From assembly GCF_014650915.1 (NCBI RefSeq), contig NZ_BMVW01000007.1:62001-126000 (forward strand): 64,000 nucleotides of DNA. The letters are read 5' to 3'. Source of the DNA: Streptomyces poonensis. Its GTDB lineage: Bacteria > Actinomycetota > Actinomycetes > Streptomycetales > Streptomycetaceae. The position numbers and the translations under genes are program-made. The notes under the pieces are model-generated. The model made no database searches and was not told where the DNA came from. It saw nothing but the letters and a program-made list of their open reading frames with translations. Each line of letters starts with the position of its first letter. Within the stretch, counting starts at the first letter, position 1. This document shows, in pieces, positions 17,263 through 25,252 of this stretch.

Positions 17263-17322
17263 CCGGTGCTTCCGGTGCTTCCGGTGCTTCCGGTGCTTCC
17301 GGTGTTCCGGTGTTCCGGTGCT
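17263..17322. repeat. Tandem repeat, seven units of CCGGTGCTT/CCGGTGTT
   Basis: Four perfect 9-bp units CCGGTGCTT are followed by two 8-bp units CCGGTGTT and one CCGGTGCT, filling most of the 111-bp gap between the NTPase stop and the next gene's start. On the transcribed strand it reads as repeated AAGCACCGG in the untranslated spacer. Copy number is likely to vary and could alter expression of the downstream gene. Confidence 0.9.
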
Positions 17323-17348
17323 CACGGCCGCGGTGCAGGCCCGCGCCG

Positions 17349-19442
17349 TCAGGCGCCCCCCGCGTCGCCGCCCGGCACGCGCAGCGGGCGTCCCGCGAGC
17401 GCGTCCTCGGGCCAGTCGCGGGAGGCGTGCCAGAGCAGTTCGGTGCCCGCGGACCGCTGGTCGGACAGCTGCTCCAGCTCCCACCGCAGCCGCTCGGTGA
17501 CCTTCGCGTCCGGCAGTACCAGCGGATCGGTCAGCTGCCAGACCGCGTACAGCAGCCGCCGCACCCGCAGATGCAGTGCCGCGTCCACGCCCTGCGGCGG
17601 GAGCTGGGCGGCGTCGGTGTGGCCGAGGGCGACAGCGGCCCGGTCGTCGTACGACGGGTCGCCGGCGGACCGGCCCCCGGGGGCGTGCGCGGGGTGGTAC
17701 GGCGCGGACGCGACGTAGACCAGCGCCGACAGCCAGCTGCGGGTGTGCAGCCGGTGGAAGGCGTCGCGCAGCCGGGAGACCGCCAGGTCCACGTCGCCCA
17801 GCGAGAGTTCGTGGTACACGCGGTAGCGGACGTGGTCCTCGGCGTCGCCGTAGTGGTCGATCAGCGTGCGGTGGGCCGCCCGCCACGTCCGGTGGCCGGG
17901 GTCCTGGTGGTGCAGCCGGAGCAGCAGCAGGGTCCGTACGAACGGGTCGCCGACGAAGTGGCCGGGCGCCGCCGGGTGCCCCTCCTCGGCGAGCCGCGCC
18001 TGCAGGCCGAGCACGTCCGGCGCGCCGAAGTCCGCCGGCAGCAGCGCTTTGGCGAGGGTGAACGCGGAGTCGCGGTCGTGGGCCGCGGCGAGCACGGTCA
18101 GCTCGTCCAGCCGGTCACCGGGGACCAGCCGGTCGAGTATCTCCCGGTAGGCGGGGCGCTGGTCGTGGTCCTCGCGCAGCTGGACGTCGGCCGTGAGCAG
18201 CGCGCCGAGCGAGGTGCTCCCCCGGGGCAGGTTCTGCCGGGCCGAGGCGGCGGTCAGCGTGACGCCGAGGGGGTTGCCGCCGGTCAGCCGTTGGATGGCG
18301 CGAGGGAGGTGGGGCGGCAGGGGCAGCCCCGGGCAGGCGGCGTCCACCAGGTGCAGCGTGTTGTCGGCGGTGAGCGGCGGCAGCGCGACCAGCAGGGCCC
18401 GGGTGGACGGGGTGGCGGCCGGCTGCCAGCCGCTGTTCCCGGCCACCTCGGGCAGCGTCCGGCGTACGGCGTGGCGCAGCGCGGGGTGCCGGTGGCGGCG
18501 CAGCGCGGCGAAGAAGACCACCTGGTCGGCCCTGCCCCCGGCACGATCCCGCAGCACCGACTCCATCAGCCGGCACACGGCGGGCTCCTGCACGTTGTCG
18601 ATCAGGACCACAGGCCGCCCGAGGCGGCGCGTGCGCCGTACGACGCCCGCGTACGCGTCCTGGAGGTCGGCCAGCAGGGCCCGTACGAGATACCGCTCGG
18701 CGTGCGTGCGCGGGTCGCCGCCCGACCGGGAGTGGCCGGAGAGCAGGATGAGGCCCAGCTTCGGGTTGCCGCCCGCGTTCGGGTAGCCCTGGTACCAGCT
18801 CGCGCCCCGGCGCAGCCGCCGGTGCGTCGCCGACAGGCCCTCGCCGACCGCCTCCCAGGTCGCCTCGATGACCGGCTCGACCACGGAACCGGTGCCCGTC
18901 GAGGTGGCGGAGACCATCTTGGCCACCACCTTGCCGACCCACCGCCCCGCGAATCCGGCGACTCCCGATCCGGTGCCGTTCAGCAGCAGGATCCGCTCGG
19001 CCTCCTCCCGGATCCGCGGCAGGTCCCGGTCGCTCCAGTCCCCGGCCGCGACGGCGATCAGTCCCGAGGCCAGCCGGGGGAAGTGGATCCGCCCGGCACC
19101 CGTCACCGGCTCCGCGAGCTGCTCGGCGATCGTCAGCACGGCCTGCGACACCGGCGCCCACTCGTGCGCGGGCCGGTGCGGGGGCGGCCGGTCGAACTGG
19201 GCCTCCTCACCGTCGATCAGCGCGACGGGTGTGTGCCCCTTGTACGCGGCCCGCAGCTCCTGGAGCACCGCGCTCTTCCCGATGCCCCGGACGCCGGCGA
19301 ACACCACGAACGGGGGTTCCCGCGGGTGCTCGAACGGCGAGGAGATGTGCTGGTACGGCCGCAGACCGGTGAGCCGCGCGGCGAGCCCCGGCGGCTCGGT
19401 GTCGAACAACGCCCCTCGGCCGTGCAGGCCTGTGCCCACCAC
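17349..19442 (-). CDS. STAND-like P-loop NTPase
   Basis: A ~697-residue protein. The P-loop GVRGIGKSAVLQELRAAY lies near residue 50 and a Walker B-like PVVLIDN near residue 277. There is a later ARQ/sensor-like arginine-rich stretch and a helical C-terminal half, with weak TPR-like flavour and no recognisable extra domain. Only ~45 residues precede the P-loop, so there is no N-terminal effector domain. This suggests a signalling NTPase that works with separately encoded partners. It is divergent from the DUF6232-like gene (240-bp shared promoter region) and followed on its strand by the periplasmic-binding-like gene. The start is one of two adjacent GTG codons (19442 or 19439) behind AGGAGG. 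Longer in-frame extensions have no coding character. Confidence 0.75.
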   Translation of the reverse strand: MVGTGLHGRGALFDTEPPGLAARLTGLRPYQHISSPFEHPREPPFVVFAGVRGIGKSAVLQELRAAYKGHTPVALIDGEEAQFDRPPPHRPAHEWAPVSQAVLTIAEQLAEPVTGAGRIHFPRLASGLIAVAAGDWSDRDLPRIREEAERILLLNGTGSGVAGFAGRWVGKVVAKMVSATSTGTGSVVEPVIEATWEAVGEGLSATHRRLRRGASWYQGYPNAGGNPKLGLILLSGHSRSGGDPRTHAERYLVRALLADLQDAYAGVVRRTRRLGRPVVLIDNVQEPAVCRLMESVLRDRAGGRADQVVFFAALRRHRHPALRHAVRRTLPEVAGNSGWQPAATPSTRALLVALPPLTADNTLHLVDAACPGLPLPPHLPRAIQRLTGGNPLGVTLTAASARQNLPRGSTSLGALLTADVQLREDHDQRPAYREILDRLVPGDRLDELTVLAAAHDRDSAFTLAKALLPADFGAPDVLGLQARLAEEGHPAAPGHFVGDPFVRTLLLLRLHHQDPGHRTWRAAHRTLIDHYGDAEDHVRYRVYHELSLGDVDLAVSRLRDAFHRLHTRSWLSALVYVASAPYHPAHAPGGRSAGDPSYDDRAAVALGHTDAAQLPPQGVDAALHLRVRRLLYAVWQLTDPLVLPDAKVTERLRWELEQLSDQRSAGTELLWHASRDWPEDALAGRPLRVPGGDAGGA

Positions 19443-19643
19443 GCCTCCTCCCGGAGCGGCCGGGACCGCGCTCGTCGCCGCGCCCGGCGGGCCCGCGCTC
19501 CTGTCCCGGCTGGTGTGGTGCGTCGACAGCAGTGTAGGAACGGGGGCTCGCTCCGGGCCAGGTCTGTGAGCGCCCGGCAGAGCCGATCGGGGGCCGAGGG
19601 ACGAATAGCGCTTGCGCTCGCACCCTGTTCCCGCACTAATGGG

Positions 19644-19661
19644 TGTCACACAGTAATGACA
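19644..19661. promoter_or_regulatory. Inverted repeat TGTCA-N8-TGACA between the divergent NTPase and DUF6232-like genes
   Basis: A perfect 5-bp dyad with 8-bp spacer lies 22 bp before the DUF6232-like ATG. A second palindrome, AGCGC-tt-GCGCT, lies about 35 bp further left. Either could be an operator for the divergent unit. The call is from symmetry alone. Confidence 0.35.
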
Positions 19662-19682
19662 TGAACACGTACATCTCGGGGG

Positions 19683-20366
19683 ATGCGGATGCAGTCGACG
19701 GAACCGGCGGGCGACCCGCAGAGAGAGAACCAGGGCGCGGCGTGGGGCCCACCGTCCGGCGCCCCGCCCGCTCCGGCGCAGGGCGTTCCGCCGCTGCCTG
19801 CCGCGCCCCCGTCCCCGCCGCTGTCCGGGAGCACCGTCGAGCTGAAGGTCAGCAAACGGCTGCTGTGGGTGGGCACGGCCGCCTATCCGCTGCACAACAT
19901 CGCGCGGGTGTACACCTTCACCCTGCACCCCCGGCGCAAGGACGCCACGATCCGCTTCCTCAAGAACGTGGCCATCGTCCTGTCGGTGGCCCTGGCCCTG
20001 ACGGTCATCGGCGGTATGACGGCCCTCGCCGACCAGGACACGGCGAGCAACATCGTCTCGTTCGTGTGGGTCGGCGCCATAGCCGCGCTGATCCTCTCCC
20101 TCGTCGAGCTGATGGCCGTGCTCACGGCGCAGTCCCAGTACGTCCTGGCCGTCGAGACGTCTGGCCCGTCCATCGCGATGGTCACCAGCAGCGACCCGCG
20201 TCACCTGGACCGGCTGGTCGGCACCATCACCCACGCGATAGAGCACCCCGAGGCGGAGTTCCAGGTGAAGGTGGAGAGCATCACGCTCAACCCCAGGCAC
20301 TACTACTACGGGGACAACGTCAACATGTACGGCGGCACGGGCAACGTGGGAGTGGCGAACCGATGA
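19683..20366 (+). CDS. DUF6232-like membrane protein with a C-terminal GDNVNM motif
   Basis: A 227-residue protein. A Pro/Ala-rich disordered N-terminus (to ~50) is followed by a small beta-rich segment ELKVSKRLLWVGTAAYPLHNIARVY. Two hydrophobic helices (~98-118 and ~124-148) come next, then a cytoplasmic tail ending YYYGDNVNMYGGTGNVGVAN. The body resembles DUF6232 proteins, which have a similar small domain plus two helices. The last 20 residues repeat almost exactly the start of the next protein. The gene overlaps that one by ATGA. GGGGG lies just before the ATG; a second ATG two codons in is possible. Function is unknown. Confidence 0.75.
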   Translation: MRMQSTEPAGDPQRENQGAAWGPPSGAPPAPAQGVPPLPAAPPSPPLSGSTVELKVSKRLLWVGTAAYPLHNIARVYTFTLHPRRKDATIRFLKNVAIVLSVALALTVIGGMTALADQDTASNIVSFVWVGAIAALILSLVELMAVLTAQSQYVLAVETSGPSIAMVTSSDPRHLDRLVGTITHAIEHPEAEFQVKVESITLNPRHYYYGDNVNMYGGTGNVGVANR

Positions 20367-20722
20367 GCGGCGACACCTACTACTTCGGCGACAACGTGAA
20401 CATGCACGGCGGCACGCACAACACCGGCATCGTCAAGAACCAGTGGGCGGCCGCGGACACCGCGGCCGCGTCCCCGGAGCTCCAGGAGGCCGTCCAGGAG
20501 CTCCGCCGGCTGATCGACGACCTCCGCGGCCGGCTCCCGTCCGCCAGCGCCCAGGCCCTCGACGACTCCCTCCCCGCCGTCACCGCCGACGCCACCGTCC
20601 CGCCGCAGGACCGGCACCGCGCCCTGATGGCCGTCGCCGGGATCGCGGCGACGGTCGGCGCGATCGGCCAGCCGGTCCTCGACGCGGTCAACCACATCCT
20701 CCAGCTGCTCGGCGCCCAGTAG
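20363..20722 (+). CDS. Small soluble protein with N-terminal GDNVNM motif and helical domain
   Basis: A 119-residue protein. It opens with MSGDTYYFGDNVNMHGGTHN and TGIVKN, followed by an alpha-helical domain of about 90 residues (ELQEAVQELRRLIDDLRGRL, then ALMAVAGIAATVGAIGQPVLDAVNHILQLL). The N-terminal motif is shared with the C-terminal tail of the upstream membrane protein. Short Gly/Asn-rich motifs of this style recur beside signalling NTPases in actinomycetes and resemble, in logic, matched amyloid-type adaptor motifs. That reading is inference. It overlaps the upstream gene by 4 bp. Confidence 0.75.
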   Translation: MSGDTYYFGDNVNMHGGTHNTGIVKNQWAAADTAAASPELQEAVQELRRLIDDLRGRLPSASAQALDDSLPAVTADATVPPQDRHRALMAVAGIAATVGAIGQPVLDAVNHILQLLGAQ

Positions 20723-20754
20723 CGCGTACCGGCCGCCGGCGCTCCGGCCCGCTG

Positions 20755-21729
20755 TCAGTGGACCGTGATCGAGTCCAGCTTCCCGCGCAGGTACACATGC
20801 GAGTCCACCGGCTCGTACGCGACCCGGCCGACCGGCGCGGGCACGGACTCGACGAGCGTGCCGGGGGTGCACTCGCCGAAGTAGACCAGCGACATCAGCT
20901 CTTCGGCGGGTGCGTCGGCCGGCGGGGGCAGGACCCGGTGGCGTCCGGACTGCCACCGGTCACCGGTCCACCGGGCCAGCAGGTCACCGACGTTGACGGT
21001 GAAGGCGTCCGGGTCGTACGGGGCGTCGTCCCAGCCGCCCTCGTCGGTGAATACCTGGAGGCCGCCCCTGCCGCTCTGCCGGTCGAGGATCGTGAGCGTG
21101 CCGAAATCGGTGTGCGGGCCGATGCGGTACTGCCCCGGCTGCGGCTCGCCGATCACGTCCCGCCCCGGATACCAGTTGATGTTGAAGCCGTACGTCGGGT
21201 GGCTCATGTGGCGGGTGAAGAAGTCGGGCTCCAGGCCCAGTGCCTCGCCGAGCAGGGAGAGCAGGTGGTTCTCCAGTTCGGCCATGCGGGCCAGGTACTC
21301 CTCGCAGAGCGGCCGGAGCCCGGGGGTCTCGGAGGGCCAGACGTTGGGCGCGTACCACTCGGCGTCGACGGCCGGGTCGTCGAACGGCTCGTGCGTCGCG
21401 AAGGTCAGCGACTCCTTGAGGTCCGGCGGGGTCTCGGTGCCCTCCGCGTAGCCGTTCGCCTCGGCGCCCGGCCCGAGCCATCCGCGCCCGCCGACCTTCG
21501 CCGCGTACGCCTGCTTGACCTCGGCGGGCAGGGTGAAGAAGGCGCGGGCGGCCGTACGGATACGGGTGCGCAGGGACGGGTCCACGCCGTGGCCGCTGAC
21601 CAGGAGGAACCCGGCGGTCCGGAGGGCCTCGTCGACGGTGCGGGCGATGTCCGCGCGGGTCCGGGCGTCGCCGGCCAGCCAGGGGGTGAGGTCGATGGTG
21701 GGTATGCGGTGGCTGTTCGAGCTATTCAT
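20755..21729 (-). CDS. 2-oxoglutarate/Fe(II) oxygenase of the isopenicillin N synthase-like family
   Basis: A 324-residue non-haem iron oxygenase. The N-terminal DIOX_N part is IPTIDLTPWLAGD with GFLLVSGHGVD. The iron ligands are H206 and D208 (GPHTDFGTLTIL) and H264 in SGRHRVL, with the downstream Arg/Ser region that holds 2-oxoglutarate or the ACV-like substrate. YGFNINWYPG is typical of the family. The substrate is unknown and no biosynthetic cluster surrounds it. The ATG at 21729 overlaps the 3' end of the deaminase gene by 8 bp, so the pair is an operon. A GTG nine bases earlier is the alternative start. Confidence 0.9.
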   Translation of the reverse strand: MNSSNSHRIPTIDLTPWLAGDARTRADIARTVDEALRTAGFLLVSGHGVDPSLRTRIRTAARAFFTLPAEVKQAYAAKVGGRGWLGPGAEANGYAEGTETPPDLKESLTFATHEPFDDPAVDAEWYAPNVWPSETPGLRPLCEEYLARMAELENHLLSLLGEALGLEPDFFTRHMSHPTYGFNINWYPGRDVIGEPQPGQYRIGPHTDFGTLTILDRQSGRGGLQVFTDEGGWDDAPYDPDAFTVNVGDLLARWTGDRWQSGRHRVLPPPADAPAEELMSLVYFGECTPGTLVESVPAPVGRVAYEPVDSHVYLRGKLDSITVH

Positions 21730-22180
21730 CGATGGCACCGATGTCCTCGTTCCACAGGTCCGGGTGGGTGATGACGAAGTCGCGCATCAGGGCGGTGCAT
21801 CCGGGATCGTCCAGGACGACGACCTCGACGCTGTGCTCGGCGAGCCACTCGTGCCCGCCGCGGAAGGTGGCCGCCTCGCCGATCACCACGCGGGAGATGC
21901 CGAACTGCCGGACGAGCCCGGAGCAGTACCAGCACGGCGAGAGGGTGGTGACCATGGTCGTGCCGTGGTACGTGCGCCGGCGGCCCGCCGCACGGAACGC
22001 GGCCGTCTCGGCGTGCAGGGACGGATCACCGTCCTGGACGCGGCGGTTGCGGCCGCGCCCGAGGAGAGCACCGTCCGCGTCGTAGAGGGCCGCACCGATC
22101 GGGACACCGCCCTCGGCGAGCCCGGCACGGGCCTCGGCGAGAGCGGTGGCGAGCCGGAGCCGGTCCTCTGCCTGATCCAT
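21722..22180 (-). CDS. Nucleoside/cytosine deaminase family protein
   Basis: A 152-residue zinc deaminase. The zinc site is H56-A-E58 (SLHAETAAF) and PCWYC (C83, C86), with EGGVPIGAALYDADG as the N-terminal signature of the cytosine/guanine deaminase type. It hydrolytically deaminates a nucleobase or small heterocycle; cytosine is the best guess from the PCWYC and FGISRVVIGEA context. It lies upstream of and overlaps the oxygenase gene. The coupling of a deaminase with a 2-OG oxygenase could mean a small catabolic or modification pathway, but that is inference. Confidence 0.9.
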   Translation of the reverse strand: MDQAEDRLRLATALAEARAGLAEGGVPIGAALYDADGALLGRGRNRRVQDGDPSLHAETAAFRAAGRRRTYHGTTMVTTLSPCWYCSGLVRQFGISRVVIGEAATFRGGHEWLAEHSVEVVVLDDPGCTALMRDFVITHPDLWNEDIGAIDE

Positions 22181-22388
22181 GCCCCCACTGTGCTCGGCGG
22201 GGTGGGCCGGGGCAACGGCGCACGGAGCCGCGACGGCGGCGGACGCGCTACGCCGCCGCACGCGTGAGGTACGCGTGCGGCTTCCCCGCCCCGTGCCAGG
22301 GGGAGGTTTCCATCGGTAGCAGGAGGACTGGGACGGCAGGATGATTCCCACCTGTGTCGGCAACAGCGACCTGGGTCGGTAGTGAGCA

Positions 22389-22934
22389 GTGACCCTCGCC
22401 CGTGAAGACATCGCGGAGCAGCAAGCGGAGATCACCCGCTTGCTGCTCCACCACATCCATGCCCCGCTCCCCGGTGACGCGTTCATCCGGGGTGTACTGC
22501 CCCCGCCGCCCCCCACCGAGGCAATCCGCATCGTCACCGGTACGGAAAGCGCCGGCACACCGGACGAGCTGACCGTCTGGGAGATCCCGCTCCGTGCCAC
22601 AGACGACCCGCAGGGCCTGATCGGTGGCGAAGAGGTCCTGGGCATCCTGCGCGCCTTGCACACCGGCACGCACATCTACCCCAGCGACCGCATCGGCATG
22701 GTGATGGGTATGCGCCTTGTCCACGTGGACCCCGGAGAAATCAGTCCCGCGTACGGCCGTCCGGCTCCCCGACGGAGTCGTACAGCACCTGCTACGTCCG
22801 CACCGACGTCGTCGACGCGCTGTACGCGGCGTTCCGGGCCGGCCTCAAGGAGGCGTACGGGAAGGTCCCGACCCGCGGTCTGCCCCGGCTGGGCGCGCTC
22901 AAGGACACCTCGCACGGCGTGCGCCAGTTCCTGA
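22389..22934 (+). CDS. Unrecognised ORF, probably chimeric at its 3' end
   Basis: A GTG-started frame of 181 codons. Residues 1 to ~118 look protein-like (AEQQAEITRLLLHHIHAPLPG, IRIVTGTES, ELTVWEIPLRATDDPQGLIG). The last ~60 residues are Arg/Ser/Thr-rich and simply read the adjacent VOC pseudogene in the wrong frame. So an unknown gene seems to have been joined, near 22740, to the remains of a VOC gene and lost its own end. No ribosome-binding site is obvious and I do not recognise the family. Confidence 0.4.
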   Translation: MTLAREDIAEQQAEITRLLLHHIHAPLPGDAFIRGVLPPPPPTEAIRIVTGTESAGTPDELTVWEIPLRATDDPQGLIGGEEVLGILRALHTGTHIYPSDRIGMVMGMRLVHVDPGEISPAYGRPAPRRSRTAPATSAPTSSTRCTRRSGPASRRRTGRSRPAVCPGWARSRTPRTACASS

Positions 22935-23316
22935 TGACCGACCCGGGGGGCAACTGCATCCGGGACGGGCAGCCCGTCAGCGACCACCACGACCACCGGC
23001 CCGCGCCCGAGGGGACCTTCGCCCGGGCCCTGCACCAGGCGGCCCTCTTCGCGGACTCGAAGGACGACCCGAAGGCGGCGGCGAGGGTGCCCGACCGGGT
23101 GCTGCGGCTGGAGGACGAGCGGCCCAAGGCCGTGCAGCTGTTCCGCCTCTTCGCGCTGCGGGCGGACGTTGCCGACCGCCTGGGTGATGACGAGGGGAAG
23201 GCGTCTGCGCTCGCCGAGGCCGCGCTGCCACCGTCGACCGGCTGACGGACGAGGACCGGGAGTCGGTACGGGACGACCTGAACCGGCTCGAGGATCTGCG
23301 CGCGCGGCGGGCGTGA
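22763..23316 (+). pseudogene. Decayed VOC (glyoxalase/bleomycin-resistance-like) gene, 5' truncated and frameshifted
   Basis: The frame starting near ESYSTCYVRTDVVDALYAAF continues GLPRLGALKDTSHGVRQFL and MTDPGGNCIRDGQPVSDHHD, the C-terminal half of a common Streptomyces VOC protein with its helical tail. The whole first VOC module is missing: before 22763 the reading is unrelated. Near 23225-23233 the frame shifts, and the true ending (RLTDEDRESVRDDLNRLEDL, then RARRA and TGA at 23314) is in another frame. Both lesions argue for a non-functional relic rather than a fusion. Confidence 0.75.
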
Positions 23317-23340
23317 GCTCGCACACCTCACGCGCGCGGG

Positions 23341-23691
23341 TCAGTCCTTGGGATCGTCCTTCTTGTCTCCGTCCCTGTCCTCGTCCCTGCTGTCCCCGTC
23401 TTTCTTGCGCTCGTCCTCGAGGGACTTGAGGAAGTCGGGGTTGTCGTCCGGGGCGACCCAGCCGCCGCCGGACCTGCGGGCGCCCCCGCCGCCGATACGG
23501 CCGGAGGCACTGGCGCGGTCGCGGCCCACGATCAGCCAGGAGATCGAGCCGACGAGCGGGAACAGCAGGATGAGGATGGCCCACAGGGGCTTGGGGATGT
23601 GCCGGACATCCTTCTCCTGGGTGGTGATGCAGTCGATGAACGCGTAGATGCTCAGTGCCAGCGGCACCAGGATCATCAGCACCCGGAGCAT
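23341..23691 (-). CDS. PLDc_N domain-containing small membrane protein
   Basis: A 116-residue protein. Two helices (MLRVLMILVPLALSIYAFIDC and LWAILILLFPLVGSISWLIVGR) form the phospholipase D N-terminal (PLDc_N) module, without any catalytic HKD domain. A charged Asp/Lys/Arg-rich cytoplasmic tail of about 50 residues follows. The ATG at 23691 is preceded by a GGGGAC-type ribosome site. It is divergent from mqnL with ~100 bp between. Such stand-alone proteins are frequent in actinomycetes and of unknown role. Confidence 0.85.
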   Translation of the reverse strand: MLRVLMILVPLALSIYAFIDCITTQEKDVRHIPKPLWAILILLFPLVGSISWLIVGRDRASASGRIGGGGARRSGGGWVAPDDNPDFLKSLEDERKKDGDSRDEDRDGDKKDDPKD

Positions 23692-23794
23692 GTGTCGGTC
23701 CCCTTGCACAGTCACGGTCGTAAGGACCGGGGCGGGCGGCGGTCCGGCCCCCCGGTGACAGGTCCAGAGTAGTGCGTATCGGATACTGGAACGC

Positions 23795-25252
23795 ATGGCT
23801 TATGACGATCTTCGCTCGTTCCTCCGGGCTCTCGATCGGGAAGGCGACCTCAAGCGCGTCAAGGCGGAGGTCGATCCCCATCTGGAGGTCGGCGAGATCA
23901 CCGACCGGGTCAACAAGGCCGGCGGCCCCGCGTTGCTCTTCGAGAACGTGAAGGGCTCGTCGATGCCGCTGGCCATGAACGTCTACGGCACCGACCGGCG
24001 CCTGCTGAAGGCGCTCGGCCTGAAGTCGTACGCGGACATCACCGACAGGATCGGCGGCCTGCTCAAGCCGGAGCTGCCGCACGGGTTCGTCGGCGTCCGC
24101 GAGGCCTTCGGGAAGCTCGGCTCGATGACCCACGTACCGCCGAAGAAGGTCAAGGCGGAGAACGCGCCCGTGCAGGAGGTGGTCCTCCAGGGCGACGACG
24201 TGGACCTGGAGGCGCTGCCCGCGCTCTTCACCTGGCCCGAGGACGGCGGCTCCTTCTTCAACCTGGGCCTGACCCACACCAAGGACCCCGAGTCGGGCAT
24301 CCGCAACCTGGGCCTCTACCGCCTCCAGCGCCACGACAAGCGCACCATCGGTATGCACTGGCAGATCCACAAGGACAGCCGGAACCACTACCAGGTCGCC
24401 GCGCGGCGCGGTGAGCGCCTCCCGGTCGCGATCGCCTTCGGCTGCCCGCCCGCCGTGACGTACGCCTCCACGGCCCCCCTCCCCGGCGACATCGACGAGT
24501 ACCTCTTCGCGGGCTTCCTCGCGGGCAAGCGGATCGAGATGGTGGACTGCAAGACGGTCCCGCTCCAGGTCCCGGCCAACGCGGAGGTGGTCCTGGAGGG
24601 CTGGCTGGAGCCGGGGGAGATGCTCCCGGAAGGCCCCTTCGGCGACCACACGGGCTTCTACACCCCGCAGGAGCCCTTCCCGGCCCTGAAGATCGACTGC
24701 GTGACGATGCGGAAGCGCCCGCTGCTCCAGTCGATCGTGGTCGGCCGGCCGCCGACGGAGGACGGCCCGCTGGGCCGGGCGACGGAGCGCTTCTTCCTCC
24801 CGCTCCTCAAGATCATCGTGCCGGACATCGTGGACTACCACCTCCCCGAGGCCGGCGGCTTCCACAACTGCGCGATCGTCTCGATCGACAAGAAGTACCC
24901 CAAGCACGCCCAGAAGGTGATGCACGCCATCTGGGGCGCCCACATGATGTCCCTCACCAAGCTCATCGTGGTCGTGGACTCCGACTGCGACGTCCACGAC
25001 CTGCACGAGGTGGCCTGGCGGGCGCTCGGCAACACCGACTACGCCCGTGACCTGACCGTGGTCGAGGGCCCGGTCGACCACCTGGACCACGCCTCGTACC
25101 AGCAGTTCTGGGGCGGCAAGGCGGGCATCGACGCCACGCGCAAATGGCCCGAGGAGGGCTACACGCGCGACGGCGGCTGGCCCGAGATGGTGCTGTCCGA
25201 CCCGGAGACGGCGGCGCTGGTCGACCGCCGCTGGAAGGAGTACGGCCTGTGA
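23795..25252 (+). CDS. mqnL: UbiD-family decarboxylase of futalosine-pathway menaquinone synthesis
   Basis: A 485-residue UbiD-type enzyme that uses prenylated FMN. Family features are VNKAGGPALLFENVKGS, GGSFFNLGLTHTKDPESGIRN, the prFMN/metal region LGLYRLQRHDKRTIGMHW, and the catalytic EGPFGDHTGFYTPQ loop. It is translationally coupled (GTGA) to mqnP. In streptomycetes this UbiD-prenyltransferase pair acts late in the futalosine route, removing the carboxyl of the 1,4-dihydroxy-6-naphthoate-derived ring. The prFMN supplier UbiX is 10.7 kb downstream here. The ATG is followed by a clean N-terminus, AYDDLRSFLRALDREGDLKR. Confidence 0.92.
   Translation: MAYDDLRSFLRALDREGDLKRVKAEVDPHLEVGEITDRVNKAGGPALLFENVKGSSMPLAMNVYGTDRRLLKALGLKSYADITDRIGGLLKPELPHGFVGVREAFGKLGSMTHVPPKKVKAENAPVQEVVLQGDDVDLEALPALFTWPEDGGSFFNLGLTHTKDPESGIRNLGLYRLQRHDKRTIGMHWQIHKDSRNHYQVAARRGERLPVAIAFGCPPAVTYASTAPLPGDIDEYLFAGFLAGKRIEMVDCKTVPLQVPANAEVVLEGWLEPGEMLPEGPFGDHTGFYTPQEPFPALKIDCVTMRKRPLLQSIVVGRPPTEDGPLGRATERFFLPLLKIIVPDIVDYHLPEAGGFHNCAIVSIDKKYPKHAQKVMHAIWGAHMMSLTKLIVVVDSDCDVHDLHEVAWRALGNTDYARDLTVVEGPVDHLDHASYQQFWGGKAGIDATRKWPEEGYTRDGGWPEMVLSDPETAALVDRRWKEYGL

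Noticed and set aside
15828..19664. A plus-strand open frame of 1278 codons antisense to the receptor-like and NTPase genes
   Set aside because: It is Arg/Gly/Ala-rich with no motifs and mirrors the coding bias of the real minus-strand genes; typical GC-rich shadow.
19443..20300. N-terminal extension of the STAND-like NTPase up to 20300
   Set aside because: The extra residues read antisense to the DUF6232-like gene and lack protein character; AGGAGG and GTG mark the start near 19442.
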